Source: Clostridiales bacterium (lineage in GTDB: Bacteria; Bacillota; Clostridia; Oscillospirales; Acutalibacteraceae). From it: 32,318 nt of DNA. Numbering within the stretch: position 1 is the stretch's first letter; every line of letters starts with the position of its first letter. Positions 16,988 to 26,524 of this stretch are shown here, in pieces. The notes under the pieces are model-generated. The model did not search any database. It saw nothing but the letters and a program-made list of their open reading frames with translations, and was not told the origin of the DNA. A program made the position numbers and the translations under genes. Where the stretch lies: the NCBI GenBank assembly GCA_022793315.1, contig JAAWCO010000110.1:1-32318 (forward strand). Reading direction: 5' to 3'.

Positions 16988-17869
16988 CTATATCGCTGCC
17001 GCAACAAGGGACAGGGGGGAGTATTCCGGCTGGAGGGCGGCGTTGATGGCCATAGCGACCAGACGGGAGGCCCGCCGGATAATCAGATCAATCTCCCGCG
17101 GGGTCACCATCATCTGAGCGCCGCGCGGGGTCACCTCCTCGGCCGCCTCCTCGCGGCCGGTCAGCTCCATGGCCACGGTGCGGGCGTCCACCACGGTGGG
17201 AACCCCCATACCGATCACGGGAATTCCCAGTGTCTCCTCTGTGATGGCGGGCCGGTTATTTCCCACGCCGGAGCCGGGCGCAATGCCGGTATCGCACAGC
17301 TGTGCCGTACAGCCAAGTCGTTCCGTGCTGCGGGCCGCCAGTGCATCAATGATGATGACGGCGGCGGGCTTCACCACACTGCACACCCCTCGGATAATCT
17401 CGCCGCTTTCCACGCCGGTCTGCCCCAGCACACCGGGCACAGTGACCGCAGTGGGGCGCAGATCATCCAGTCCGGTGCTGCGGGCGAATTCTCCCTCAAT
17501 GTGCCGGGTTGCCAGCACCATCTGGGCGGCGCGCGGCCCCAGCGCGTCGGGGGTGATGGATTCGTTGCCCAGCCCCGCCACCAGTATGGTCCCCTGGGCG
17601 GGCAGCAGCTTGCGCAGCTCCTCCCCAATCAGGCGGGCGTGTTCCTCCAGCTGCTCATCGTTGTCGGACAGGGGCGGCACCTCGACCGTAACATATACGC
17701 CGCGCGGCCGGCCCAGCTGCCGGGCCCCCTGTTCGCTTCGGATGGTGATGCGGGTCAGATGGGCATCGTTCCGGATCTCCTCCTGACGCAGAATGTCGTC
17801 GGACGACAGGTCAGCAGCGCTGGTGATACCCTCTCCGGCTTCAATAGCGAGATCGGTGCGGATTTGCAT
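16988..17869 (-). CDS. gpr: Germination protease (GPR)
   Basis: MQIRTDLAIEAGE ... VAGLGNESITPDALGPRAAQMVLATRHI ... VKPAAVIIIDALAARSTERLGCTAQLCDTGIAPGSGVGNNRPAITEETLGIPVIGMGVPTVVDA. Confidence 0.97.
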   Translation of the reverse strand: MQIRTDLAIEAGEGITSAADLSSDDILRQEEIRNDAHLTRITIRSEQGARQLGRPRGVYVTVEVPPLSDNDEQLEEHARLIGEELRKLLPAQGTILVAGLGNESITPDALGPRAAQMVLATRHIEGEFARSTGLDDLRPTAVTVPGVLGQTGVESGEIIRGVCSVVKPAAVIIIDALAARSTERLGCTAQLCDTGIAPGSGVGNNRPAITEETLGIPVIGMGVPTVVDARTVAMELTGREEAAEEVTPRGAQMMVTPREIDLIIRRASRLVAMAINAALQPEYSPLSLVAAAI

Positions 17870-17948
17870 GGCGGTCACTCTCCTTCCGCCTTAGTATCGT
17901 CCGTATCCGGCAGAAATATCCGACCGCCTCGACCGGGAAAGAGCCGCC

Positions 17949-18578
17949 TTAATATTCCTTATGCTGCACCACATGGAACGAGCAGAGAAGGGAAGCCGCC
18001 AATGCTGCCATCACCAGGGCCACCAACAGCGGGGTCCCGACAGGAGCCGGTGGCAGAGTCAGGCTGTCGAGCTTCATCCATTCCAGAAGCAGGGGAAACG
18101 CCAGAGCGGGGACCAGAATCACGATCACCACAATGATCCGGCTTTTCTGAACACCGAACTTGTAGACGGCGGGATACAAAATGGCGATGATCAGGAGGGA
18201 AACCCCGATCCCGGCTGCCGCCTGAAGCAGCAGATCGGGCAGATTGACGGGCAGACGCCGCATCAGCCGGGCGCCGGCCTCCGCCCCCAGCGCCAGCAGG
18301 GATGCCGCCAGCGTCACAATGCCGCCATAGAGATAGCGGGCGCAGACCATCCCCCGCCGGGATACCGGCAGGGTCGCGGCCAGCTTGTCAAAATGGCACT
18401 GCTCATCATAAGCAAAGCAGTTGATGGAAAGCATCAGGGCAAAAAAGGCGGGAATTCCGGCGATTACCGTTCCGACGTCAGATACACAGAGAAAGAGAAT
18501 AATCATCAGAAGGGCGATCAGGTAAAATCGGAGCTGAGCTTTCAGCAGGGAAAAATCCTTTCGCAGCAGACCGAGCAT
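17949..18578 (-). CDS. ABC-2 type transporter permease
   Basis: Multiple hydrophobic segments; MLGLLRKDFSLLKAQLRFYLIALLMIILFL ... AYDEQCHFDKLAATLPVSRRGMVCARYLYG. Confidence 0.88.
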   Translation of the reverse strand: MLGLLRKDFSLLKAQLRFYLIALLMIILFLCVSDVGTVIAGIPAFFALMLSINCFAYDEQCHFDKLAATLPVSRRGMVCARYLYGGIVTLAASLLALGAEAGARLMRRLPVNLPDLLLQAAAGIGVSLLIIAILYPAVYKFGVQKSRIIVVIVILVPALAFPLLLEWMKLDSLTLPPAPVGTPLLVALVMAALAASLLCSFHVVQHKEY

Positions 18579-18594
18579 GGCGCGCTCTCCTTTC

Positions 18595-19479
18595 TCACAG
18601 ACGCGCGCCGGACTCGCGGCGCACAGCATCCTTGGTAAAAAACAACATAATTTCCTCAATCGTAGGACGTTCGGCAGTAAGCCGGGGGTGGCGCAGGGTT
18701 ATCTCCCGGGAGAGACATAGAGCCTGTATCCCATAGGCGTTTTTCCGTATTCCCTTTACAGCATCGGGGTCAATCGCCGCCAGCTCCGCCTCCCCGCATC
18801 GGACCAGCACATATTTGTCCCTCAGCTCGTCCTTCTCCTCATGAAAGAGCAGTCGGCCATGGTCAATCAGGACGATGGAATCCGCCACCTTATCCAGGTC
18901 ACTGGTGATGTGCGAGGACAGCAGGATGGAGCAATCCTCCTGCAAAAACTCCAGAAACAGGTCGAGAAGCTCATCCCGAACCAGCGGGTCGAGCCCGCTG
19001 GTGGGCTCGTCGAGAATCAGGAGGTGGGGATGATGGCTCAGGGCCGCGGCCAGGGAGAGCTTCATCTTCATCCCGCGGGAAAAGGTTTTGAAGTCTTTGC
19101 TCTCCGGCAGCCCGAAACGCTCCAGCAGCTGGCGGTACAGGCCGTCGTCCCAGCCCGGATAGACCCCCCTCAGATAGCTGCCAACCTCCCGGGGGCTCAG
19201 GGTGTCGTGGAAGCAGGGCTCGTCAAATACCACGCCGATCTGCCGCCGGATATCCACCTCATCCTTCTGGAGCTCCTTCCCCAGCACACGGATGGTTCCT
19301 GCGTCCCGGCGGATAAGGCCCAGGATCAGCTTGATCAGAGTGGTCTTTCCTGCGCCGTTGGCGCCGACCAGACCGGTAATGGTTCCCTCCTCCACGGTGA
19401 GATCGAGAGGCTTCAGCTCAAAACCATCCCGCCGCCCATAGCGTTTGGAGACCCCGTGCAGTTCAATTACCGGATTCAT
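18595..19479 (-). CDS. ABC transporter ATP-binding protein
   Basis: Walker A GANGAGKTT, signature FSRGMKMKLSLAAALSHHPHLLILDEPTSGLDP. Confidence 0.95.
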   Translation of the reverse strand: MNPVIELHGVSKRYGRRDGFELKPLDLTVEEGTITGLVGANGAGKTTLIKLILGLIRRDAGTIRVLGKELQKDEVDIRRQIGVVFDEPCFHDTLSPREVGSYLRGVYPGWDDGLYRQLLERFGLPESKDFKTFSRGMKMKLSLAAALSHHPHLLILDEPTSGLDPLVRDELLDLFLEFLQEDCSILLSSHITSDLDKVADSIVLIDHGRLLFHEEKDELRDKYVLVRCGEAELAAIDPDAVKGIRKNAYGIQALCLSREITLRHPRLTAERPTIEEIMLFFTKDAVRRESGARL

Positions 19480-19513
19480 AGGAATACCGCCTTTCCGTCG
19501 TTTATTCATCCGT

Positions 19514-19885
19514 TTATTCATCCCAGAGAAGCCGGACGGCGCCGCACAGCTCCTCGCAGGTCACGCCCGCCAGCCGGGCGGCGCCGATGGCTTCGGTCAA
19601 AAGCTCCTCCAGCTTTTTTCGCTGCTCCTCCCGAAGCAGCTCGGTGTTCTGCGGGGCGACAAAGCAGCCCTTGCCGGCCATGGTTACCAGAAAGCCCGCC
19701 CGCTCCAGCTCCTCATATGCCCGCCGGGTGGTGATCACACTGATCCGCAGCTCCCGGGCCAGCTGGCGCAGAGAGGGGAGAGGCGCGCCCGGCTCCAGCT
19801 CCCCGGAAACGATGGCGCTTTTGATCTGTGTCACAATCTGCTCATACAGCGGCATGTCGCCGGTATTTCGGATCAGGATGTCCAT
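19514..19885 (-). CDS. GntR-family regulator (YtrA-like)
   Basis: MDILIRNTGDMPLYEQIVTQIKSAIVSGELEPGAPLPSLRQLARELRISVITTRRAYEELERAGFLVTMAGKGCFVA; precedes an ABC pair. Confidence 0.95.
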   Translation of the reverse strand: MDILIRNTGDMPLYEQIVTQIKSAIVSGELEPGAPLPSLRQLARELRISVITTRRAYEELERAGFLVTMAGKGCFVAPQNTELLREEQRKKLEELLTEAIGAARLAGVTCEELCGAVRLLWDE

Positions 19886-19964
19886 GGTTCGCCTTTGCCC
19901 CCTCGTTCCTGCGCCGCTTTCCCCAGCGAAGAGTTGCTGCGCTTTCTGTGATTACTGTATATAT

Positions 19965-19993
19965 AGTATATGATCAGTATGCCGTCTTGTCAA
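19965..19993 (-). promoter_or_regulatory. Promoter of the GntR-ABC operon
   Basis: Minus strand TTGACA (19988-19993), 17-nt spacer, TATACT (19965-19970). Confidence 0.85.
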
Positions 19994-20198
19994 CCCCCGA
20001 CAACTGTATTTTTATCTATTCCCCGAGATGAGATCGGATGGCGGTCTGAAAAAGACCCTCTTTCTTCACAAAAATGACACAGGGGGATTTTATAATAAAG
20101 GCAGTCCGACCAATCATTTTGTGCCTTTTGCAGCAGAAATATAACGGAAGTATAGAAGAGGACCCCGGCAGCTCCCGGGGATAAGGAGGGCGGTGTCC

Positions 20199-20927
20199 AT
20201 GGAAAACAACGGTGGGGGAAACGGCCGGAAAATACTGATTGTGGACGATGAAATGAGAATGCGCCGTATTCTGGCCGATTATCTGCAGATTAAGGGATAT
20301 GATCCGCTGTGCGCGGAGGATGGCGCGCAGGGGCTGGAGCTGTTTGCCCGGGAGCAGCCCGATTTGGTCCTGCTGGATGTGATGATGCCGCGCATGGACG
20401 GTTGGGAGGTATGCCGCCGGATCCGGTCGGGGGAGGGCGGCGCTGCGGACACACCCATTATCATGCTCACCGCCCGGGGACAGGAGGAGGACGAGCTTCA
20501 GGGATTTTCACTGGGAGCCGACGAATATATTGCCAAGCCCTTCAGTCTCAAGATTCTGCTGGCCCGCATGGAAGTGGTTTTCCGCCGCGGAACGGTGGTG
20601 CGGGCGAGTCCTCCCCCCTCCGCGGAAGCGGTGGCTACGGCGGAGAACGGTCTCTCCGTTGACCGGCCGGGCCGGGTGGTGCGGCTGGCCGGCCAGCCGG
20701 TAGAGCTGACGTATACGGAATTTGAGCTGCTTCTCTACCTGATGGATAATGCCGGCGTAGCGCTGTCACGGGACCGCATCCTCGACAACGTCTGGCGCTA
20801 TGATTACTACGGCGACGCCCGTACAGTGGACACCCACGTCAAAAAGCTGCGGAGCAAGCTGGGCTCTTACGGCCACTGCATCAAGACCCTCCGCGGCGTG
20901 GGTTATAAATTTGAAGCGCCGCGCTGA
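20199..20927 (+). CDS. OmpR/PhoB-family response regulator
   Basis: KILIVDDEMRMRRILADYL, LVLLDVMMPRMDGWEVC, winged-helix ELTYTEFELLLYLMDNAGVALSRDRILDNVW ... DTHVKKLRSKLG. Confidence 0.96.
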   Translation: MENNGGGNGRKILIVDDEMRMRRILADYLQIKGYDPLCAEDGAQGLELFAREQPDLVLLDVMMPRMDGWEVCRRIRSGEGGAADTPIIMLTARGQEEDELQGFSLGADEYIAKPFSLKILLARMEVVFRRGTVVRASPPPSAEAVATAENGLSVDRPGRVVRLAGQPVELTYTEFELLLYLMDNAGVALSRDRILDNVWRYDYYGDARTVDTHVKKLRSKLGSYGHCIKTLRGVGYKFEAPR

Positions 20928-20979
20928 GGCCTGCCCTTCTGCGGTATCGGACAGAACAACGGTGGGAAGGGGAGAGTCT

Positions 20980-22521
20980 GTGAGCGGGAAGGTCGAATCG
21001 CCGCAAAAGCCCTTGCGCATTTCTATCGCCTGGCGGCTGTTTCTCAGTGTGACCATGTGTATTGTGCTGCTGCTGGGGGTCAACTGGCTGCTGAACAATT
21101 TTGCTCTGGTAAACTATTACCAGCAGGTCAAGGAGGCCTCCCTTCGCCGGGCATTCGATCGGGTAGAGACGCTGCTGAAAAACGGCACCAACGCCGCCGT
21201 GACCGGTGAAAACGGCGAAACGGTGATGGTTAACACGGTGGATACTGAGCTCTACCGCCTGTACAGCAGCGAAAATATCAAAACGCTTATCTGGCTGGGG
21301 CCCACGGTACTGTACAACTATCAGGTGGGCTCCCTGCCATCCGATTATGCCCTGCTGGGCTGGACCATGCCCAACGGCTCCTACAGCCTTCAGGTCAGTC
21401 AGGACAGCCGTCTGAAAACCAGCGATATCGTGTTGGTGGGAAAATTCAGCAACGGTGCGTCGGTCATGATGAGGACCCCTGTTGCCGCCATTGAGGAAAG
21501 TGTGGGGATCACCAACCGCTTCCTGCTTCTTTCCGGCTCAGTCACACTGGTGATTGGTCTGGTTCTTGTTTTGCTGGTGTCCCGCAGCTTTACACGACCC
21601 ATCCGCGCCCTGTCGCGGGTAGCGGGCAGTGTGGCGCGGCTGGATTTCAGCGACCGGTATCATGGAAAGGGCCGTGATGAAATTCAGGAGCTGGGCGACA
21701 GCATCAACGCCATGTCGGAGGCGCTGGAGGGCGCCGTTGCCGGGCTGCGGCAGGCCAATCTCCAGTTGCAGCAGGACAATGAGCTGAAAACGCGGGAGAG
21801 TGAAGCGCGCAAGGCCTTTATCGCCAATGTCTCCCATGAGCTCAAAACCCCCATCGCCCTGATCCAGACCTACGCCGAGGGGCTGAGGGAGGGGGTAGCC
21901 GGTGATGAGGAGAGCCGTGCCCTCTACTGCGGTGTGATTGAGGACGAAGCGCAGAAAATGTCAGAAATGATCCGGCGCATGACCTCTCTGATGCAGCTGG
22001 AGGCAGGCGGTGGGGAGCTGGATACCAAATGCTTTGACATCGCTGCGCTCTGCCGCGCCCTTCTGAACAGGTACGAGCCGCGCTTTGCCGACAAGAGGGT
22101 CTGCGTTACGGGGCCGGAGAGGGAGGCGATGGTGGAGGCCGATCCCTCCCTGATCGAAAACGTGCTGACCAATTATCTGAACAACGCCCTCAACCATGTG
22201 ACGGAGAGCGGAAGCATCCGGGTAGCGGTGGAACCCGTCCCGCCGGGCCGCGTGCGGGTCACCGTCTTCAACTCCGGCGAATGCCTGCCGGAGGAGGAGC
22301 TGCCCCGCATCTGGGAGAGCTTCTACAAGGTGGACAAGGCCCGCACCAGGGCCTACGGCGGCAGCGGAATCGGACTCTCCGTGGTCGCTGCCGTCATGAG
22401 GGCGCACGGCATGCCCTGCGGTGTGCGCAACTGCCCTTCGCCCCGGCAGGAGGAGGCAGGGGTGGAATTCTTTATCGAGCTTTCCACCGCCGAAGATGAC
22501 CCGAAAAGACAGCTGCCCTGA
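20980..22521 (+). CDS. Sensor histidine kinase (HAMP-HisKA-HATPase)
   Basis: Two TM segments, HAMP, H-box FIANVSHELKTPIALIQTYAEGL, N-box NYLNNALNHV, G-box GGSGIGLSVVAAVMRAHG. GTG start after GGGGAGAG. Confidence 0.94.
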   Translation: MSGKVESPQKPLRISIAWRLFLSVTMCIVLLLGVNWLLNNFALVNYYQQVKEASLRRAFDRVETLLKNGTNAAVTGENGETVMVNTVDTELYRLYSSENIKTLIWLGPTVLYNYQVGSLPSDYALLGWTMPNGSYSLQVSQDSRLKTSDIVLVGKFSNGASVMMRTPVAAIEESVGITNRFLLLSGSVTLVIGLVLVLLVSRSFTRPIRALSRVAGSVARLDFSDRYHGKGRDEIQELGDSINAMSEALEGAVAGLRQANLQLQQDNELKTRESEARKAFIANVSHELKTPIALIQTYAEGLREGVAGDEESRALYCGVIEDEAQKMSEMIRRMTSLMQLEAGGGELDTKCFDIAALCRALLNRYEPRFADKRVCVTGPEREAMVEADPSLIENVLTNYLNNALNHVTESGSIRVAVEPVPPGRVRVTVFNSGECLPEEELPRIWESFYKVDKARTRAYGGSGIGLSVVAAVMRAHGMPCGVRNCPSPRQEEAGVEFFIELSTAEDDPKRQLP

Positions 22522-22526
22522 TGGTT

Positions 22527-23124
22527 TCAGCGGACGGAACTCATCTGGCAGGGGGGCTTTAGCCCCAAACGGGTCAGCAGCTCCTCTCCCAGCGCCGGAA
22601 ACGCGATGGGGGACTCCGGGTCCGGGAGGTGTTCCCCCAGCAGCTTCTCCATCCACACCATATTGTACCAGCGCCCAAATTTGCCGCCGCATTGGTGAAA
22701 TTCACCGGCCATCACATAGCCCATATGGCGGTGAAATTCCATACTGTTCCTCGTCAGCCAGGGGTCCTCCGTCTCAGGATAAGCCATACAGGCGTGCAGG
22801 TTCAACAGGCGCTGCGCCCTCGATATTTCTTCCAGAACGGTATAAAGGCGCCTGCCGATAAATGGTCACTTCCGCCGCCCAACGATAAGCCGCTCCTCCC
22901 ACAAAGGGACCAGTATAAGCATAGCCTGCAATCCCCTGTTCGCTCTCTGCCACAAGGAAAGGATACCTTTGCTGTGTGTTCTGAATTCTGCTCCTGAATT
23001 CATCGAGACTGGGCGTCTCATACTCGAAGGTAACGGCAGTTTTTCTGACATAAGGCGCATAGACTTTCCGCAGCTGCTCTGCGTCATCGGCAGAGGCAAT
23101 CCGAATGCGGATGGTTTCTTCCAA
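22527..23124 (-). pseudogene. GNAT acetyltransferase (phosphinothricin/MnaT-like), frameshifted by internal deletion
   Basis: N-terminal half in ORF 22774-23124 (GYAYTGPFVGGAAYRWAAEVTIY); C-terminal half in another frame, LYTVLEEISRAQRLLNLHACMAYPETEDPWLTRNSMEFHRHMGYVMAGEFHQCGGKFGRWYNMVWMEK. Confidence 0.85.
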
Positions 23125-23317
23125 CAGAAGCTCTCCTCTCGCTTATTCTGTCCTGAAACGCCGCCTGACGCCCTTCGATACCGGCGCTTTGCAGCGGCGT
23201 TCTCTGTGCTTATTATATTCTGCCGTCCATCGACCGGCAAGGGGAACAGATCCAGGGGAGATATTGGCGCAGGCGGAGCCGGCGGCCGTATTTTGGGCCG
23301 GTCAGCGGAATTGCGTA

Positions 23318-23346
23318 TGGACAAACCCGAATTTGCCATGTATAAT
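23318..23346 (+). promoter_or_regulatory. Promoter of the lipoprotein gene
   Basis: TGGACA (23318-23323), 17-nt spacer, TATAAT (23341-23346). Confidence 0.65.
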
Positions 23347-23417
23347 GAAGAAACCGAATTGTGTGTCAGCGGCGCCGGTCCATGTCCGGCTTCTGTCCGC
23401 TGTAAGGAGGAAAACTG

Positions 23418-24536
23418 ATGTTTAAAGTCAAACGGATTGCCGGCGTGCTGGCCAGCGCTGCCATGGCGATGACCTTGCTGTCGGCTGCCGGCTGCTCTAC
23501 CCCTCAAAATGCTATGACGGTGGGGGACACCACCTATACTACCGGTGAATATCTGGCCTATCTCTACAACTCGTATTATCAGGTGTATTCCCGCTACAAT
23601 TTTGCCCTTTATGCCCAGTACAACATGGACCCGTGGGCACAGGAGCTGACCTATGGCGAAGGCGACAATGAGCAGAAGCTGAAGGCGGACGAATATATTG
23701 TCAGATCGGCACAGGACGCCATGACCCGTCAGGTTGCTCTCAAGCACAAAATGAAGGAGTATGGTATAGACTCTTTGCGGGAGAAGGATCTGGAAAACGT
23801 TGAGTCTGACCTGAAGTCGGTGAAAAATGACGACACCATCCGTCTGGGCTTTAAAAAGGATACCTATGTCAAAATGTACACGGATTTTTACTGCAATGAG
23901 ATGGCGCTGTTTTATGGTCTGTACGATACCGGCGGTCAGCGCGCTGTTACAGAGGCGGACATCCGCACCTATTTTGACGACAACTACCGCAGCTATAAAA
24001 TGATCGAGCTCACTCTCGCGGGAACAGACGGCGCCGACCTGAGTGAGGAGGAGACGAAAAAGGTTTTGGAGCGGTTGGACGGCTATCTTACCCTGTATCA
24101 GGAAAACAAGGATTTTGACAAGGTTATCGACCGCTACAATCAGGATGAGGCGGATGCCAAGGCCACCGAGGAAAAGCCCGCCGAGACAGTTACCCCCTCT
24201 ACCGATAAGGACAACCGCCGGGAGCTGGATGTCAAGCTGTACGGCGACGAGGATTTTACCAACGCGCTGAATACCGTTGCGGTGGATGAGGCGAAGGTAG
24301 TTCAGTATAAGAAAAGCGGAACTACCAATACCGCCGCGCTGATTCTCCGTCTGGACCCGGAAAAGGGAGAGGAGCGTGAGGACTATTTCACCGAAAATCG
24401 GGATAATATCATCTACGGTCTGCGATATGAGGAATTCAGCAAGGAAATCAAGGACTATATTGCCACCCTGGATGTTGAGGTCAACAAAACAGTGGAAAAA
24501 AAGTGCCGCCCTCAAAATTTTGTCACGGAAGGCTGA
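23418..24536 (+). CDS. Secreted lipoprotein of unknown function (possible SurA/PrsA-like fold)
   Basis: Signal peptide and lipobox ASAAMAMTLLSAAGC; charged, mostly helical remainder. Chaperone-like relation is only suggestive. Confidence 0.85.
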   Translation: MFKVKRIAGVLASAAMAMTLLSAAGCSTPQNAMTVGDTTYTTGEYLAYLYNSYYQVYSRYNFALYAQYNMDPWAQELTYGEGDNEQKLKADEYIVRSAQDAMTRQVALKHKMKEYGIDSLREKDLENVESDLKSVKNDDTIRLGFKKDTYVKMYTDFYCNEMALFYGLYDTGGQRAVTEADIRTYFDDNYRSYKMIELTLAGTDGADLSEEETKKVLERLDGYLTLYQENKDFDKVIDRYNQDEADAKATEEKPAETVTPSTDKDNRRELDVKLYGDEDFTNALNTVAVDEAKVVQYKKSGTTNTAALILRLDPEKGEEREDYFTENRDNIIYGLRYEEFSKEIKDYIATLDVEVNKTVEKKCRPQNFVTEG

Positions 24537-24554
24537 GGTCCGGTAAAATGAAGA

Positions 24555-24582
24555 GGAACCGCGCAAATGCGCGGTTCCTTTT
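24555..24582 (+). terminator. Terminator of the lipoprotein gene
   Basis: GGAACCGCGC-AAAT-GCGCGGTTCC-TTTT. Confidence 0.85.
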
Positions 24583-24634
24583 GGTTTTCCTCTACTGGTA
24601 TGGTGGTCTCTGCCGGGCGATGAGATATTTTCCC

Positions 24635-24663
24635 TTGCCCCCTTTTTTGTTCCGTGATACAAT
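24635..24663 (+). promoter_or_regulatory. Candidate promoter abutting the palindromic element
   Basis: TTGCCC (24635-24640), 17-nt spacer, TACAAT (24658-24663). Confidence 0.4.
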
Positions 24664-24666
24664 AAA

Positions 24667-24840
24667 CCCCAGGCCTTTCCGCTTCGGAAAAACGGTACGT
24701 TTTATGGCCCTGGGGTCTGAAGATTCCCCTTCCGGAGAATCTTCCCTCAGCCGGCGGGACATGCCCCGGGCCTTTCCGCTTCGGAAAACCCGAAACGCTT
24801 TATAATGAAGGGGCCTAAAGATTCTCCTTCATTTGGAGGG
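24667..24840. repeat. Two related palindromic repeat units
   Basis: CCCCAGGCCTTTCCGCTTCGGAAAA... and CCCCGGGCCTTTCCGCTTCGGAAAA..., each followed by an AAGATTCYCCTTC segment. Confidence 0.75.
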
Positions 24841-24873
24841 AGGAAACACCATTTTACACTGGGCAACGCTCAA

Positions 24874-25124
24874 AGTATAAGAAACGAAGAAAGCGCCGCC
24901 GTGTGACTGAAGATAAAGAAGAAGGTTGGGCGGGGGTTACAGTATAAAAAACGGAAGGAAAATCCCGGAGGGGATTTTCGAGAACGCCGCCGTGTGACTG
25001 GAAATAAAGAAAGAGGTTGGGCGGGGGTTTTCAGTATAAAAAACAGAAGGAAAATCCCGGAGGGGATTTTCGAGAACGCCGCCGTGTGACTGGAAATAAA
25101 GAAAGAGGTTGGGCGGCGTTCAAG
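24874..25124. repeat. Tandem repeat, about 92-bp unit, one truncated and two near-full copies
   Basis: Unit starts AGTATAA at 24874, 24941 and 25033; shared GCCGCCGTGTGACTG..ATAAAGAA..GGTTGGGCGG; copies 2 and 3 contain GAAAATCCC-GGAG-GGGATTTTC. Confidence 0.9.
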
Positions 25125-25168
25125 TGACGGGGCCTGCTCCGTCCGGCAATATAAAGGAGGAATTCCCT

Positions 25169-26377
25169 ATGGCAAAAATTGAAATGCGTACTCCGCTGGT
25201 GGAGATGGACGGCGACGAGATGACTCGCATCCTGTGGGCGGCAATCAAGGAAAAGCTGTTGCTGCCCTTTGTTGATCTGAAATGTGAATATTATGACCTG
25301 GGGCTTCCCCATCGTGACGAGACAGACGATCAGGTGACAGTGGACGCCGCTCATGCAATTCAGAAATACGGGGTGGGGGTGAAATGCGCTACCATCACCC
25401 CTAATGCCCAGCGGGTAGAGGAATACAAGCTCAAGCAGATGTGGAAAAGCCCCAATGGCACCATCCGGGCGATTCTGGACGGCACCGTCTTTCGCGCTCC
25501 GGTCATGGTACGGGGTATTTCGCCCGTTGTTTCGACCTGGAAGAAGCCGATTATCATTGCCCGTCATGCCTATGGCGATATCTACAAAAACACCGAATGC
25601 TATGTGGATGGACCGGGCCGGGCGGAGCTTGTGGTTACGTCTGCCAGCGGAGAGGAAACCCGCCAGCTCATCCACGACTTTGACGGCAAAGGCATTGTGA
25701 TGGGGATGCATAACACCGATGCCTCTATTTCCAGCTTTGCCCGCTCCTGTTTCCGCTACGCCCTGTCGGTCAAACAGGACCTGTGGTTCTCTACCAAAGA
25801 CACCATCTCCAAAACCTACGATCACCGGTTCAAGGACATTTTCCGCGAAATTTTTGAGGCGGAATACCGGGAAGCCTTTGAAAAGGCCGGTATCGAGTAC
25901 TTCTATACCCTGATTGACGATGCCGTGGCGCGGGTGATCCGGTCGGAGGGCGGCTTTATCTGGGCCTGCAAAAATTACGACGGCGATGTGATGAGCGACA
26001 TGGTGGCCACCGCCTTCGGTTCACTGGCGATGATGACCAGCGTGCTGGTATCCCCTGAGGGGCATTATGAATATGAGGCGGCCCACGGCACCGTGACCCG
26101 CCATTATTATCAGCATCTCAAGGGCGAGCCCACTGCCACCAACTCCGTGGCCACAATTTTCGCCTGGTCGGGCGCCTTGCGCAGGCGGGCGGAGATGGAT
26201 GGGCTTTCCGACCTGGCGGCCTTTGCTGACCGGCTGGAGTCCGCCACCATCGGCACCATTGAGGACGGTATTATGACCAAGGAGCTTTACAATCTTTCCG
26301 CCGCCGGCAACAAGCGGATGGTGAACGCCATGGACTTTCTGGAGGCCATTGCGGAGCGCCTGGCCCGCAGCGTGTAA
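25169..26377 (+). CDS. icd: NADP-dependent isocitrate dehydrogenase
   Basis: [23 protein letters not shown] ... [38 protein letters not shown] ... [46 protein letters not shown]. Confidence 0.97.
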   Translation: MAKIEMRTPLVEMDGDEMTRILWAAIKEKLLLPFVDLKCEYYDLGLPHRDETDDQVTVDAAHAIQKYGVGVKCATITPNAQRVEEYKLKQMWKSPNGTIRAILDGTVFRAPVMVRGISPVVSTWKKPIIIARHAYGDIYKNTECYVDGPGRAELVVTSASGEETRQLIHDFDGKGIVMGMHNTDASISSFARSCFRYALSVKQDLWFSTKDTISKTYDHRFKDIFREIFEAEYREAFEKAGIEYFYTLIDDAVARVIRSEGGFIWACKNYDGDVMSDMVATAFGSLAMMTSVLVSPEGHYEYEAAHGTVTRHYYQHLKGEPTATNSVATIFAWSGALRRRAEMDGLSDLAAFADRLESATIGTIEDGIMTKELYNLSAAGNKRMVNAMDFLEAIAERLARSV

Positions 26378-26413
26378 ATCTGACCAGCCGGAGACGATCT
26401 CAGGCTTAAAAAA

Positions 26414-26455
26414 GGAAGAGCCGAACGGGATTTCCCGTTCGGCTCTTCCTTTTTC
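26414..26455 (+). terminator. Terminator of icd
   Basis: GGAAGAGCCGAACGGG-ATTT-CCCGTTCGGCTCTTCC-TTTTT. Confidence 0.9.
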
Positions 26456-26524
26456 CCTATGCCGCGCCTCAGACATTCGCCGGAAAAGGGGAATGCAGAA
26501 TCCCCCTTCTTGTGTGGAAACTGA

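Noticed and set aside
22866-24662. 598-aa minus-strand ORF
   Set aside because: Antisense to the lipoprotein gene and extending across the GNAT pseudogene; no recognisable protein features. The sense strand has signal peptide, promoter, RBS and terminator.
24874-25124. CRISPR array
   Set aside because: Units of about 92 bp are conserved throughout, with no unique spacers and no cas genes nearby.
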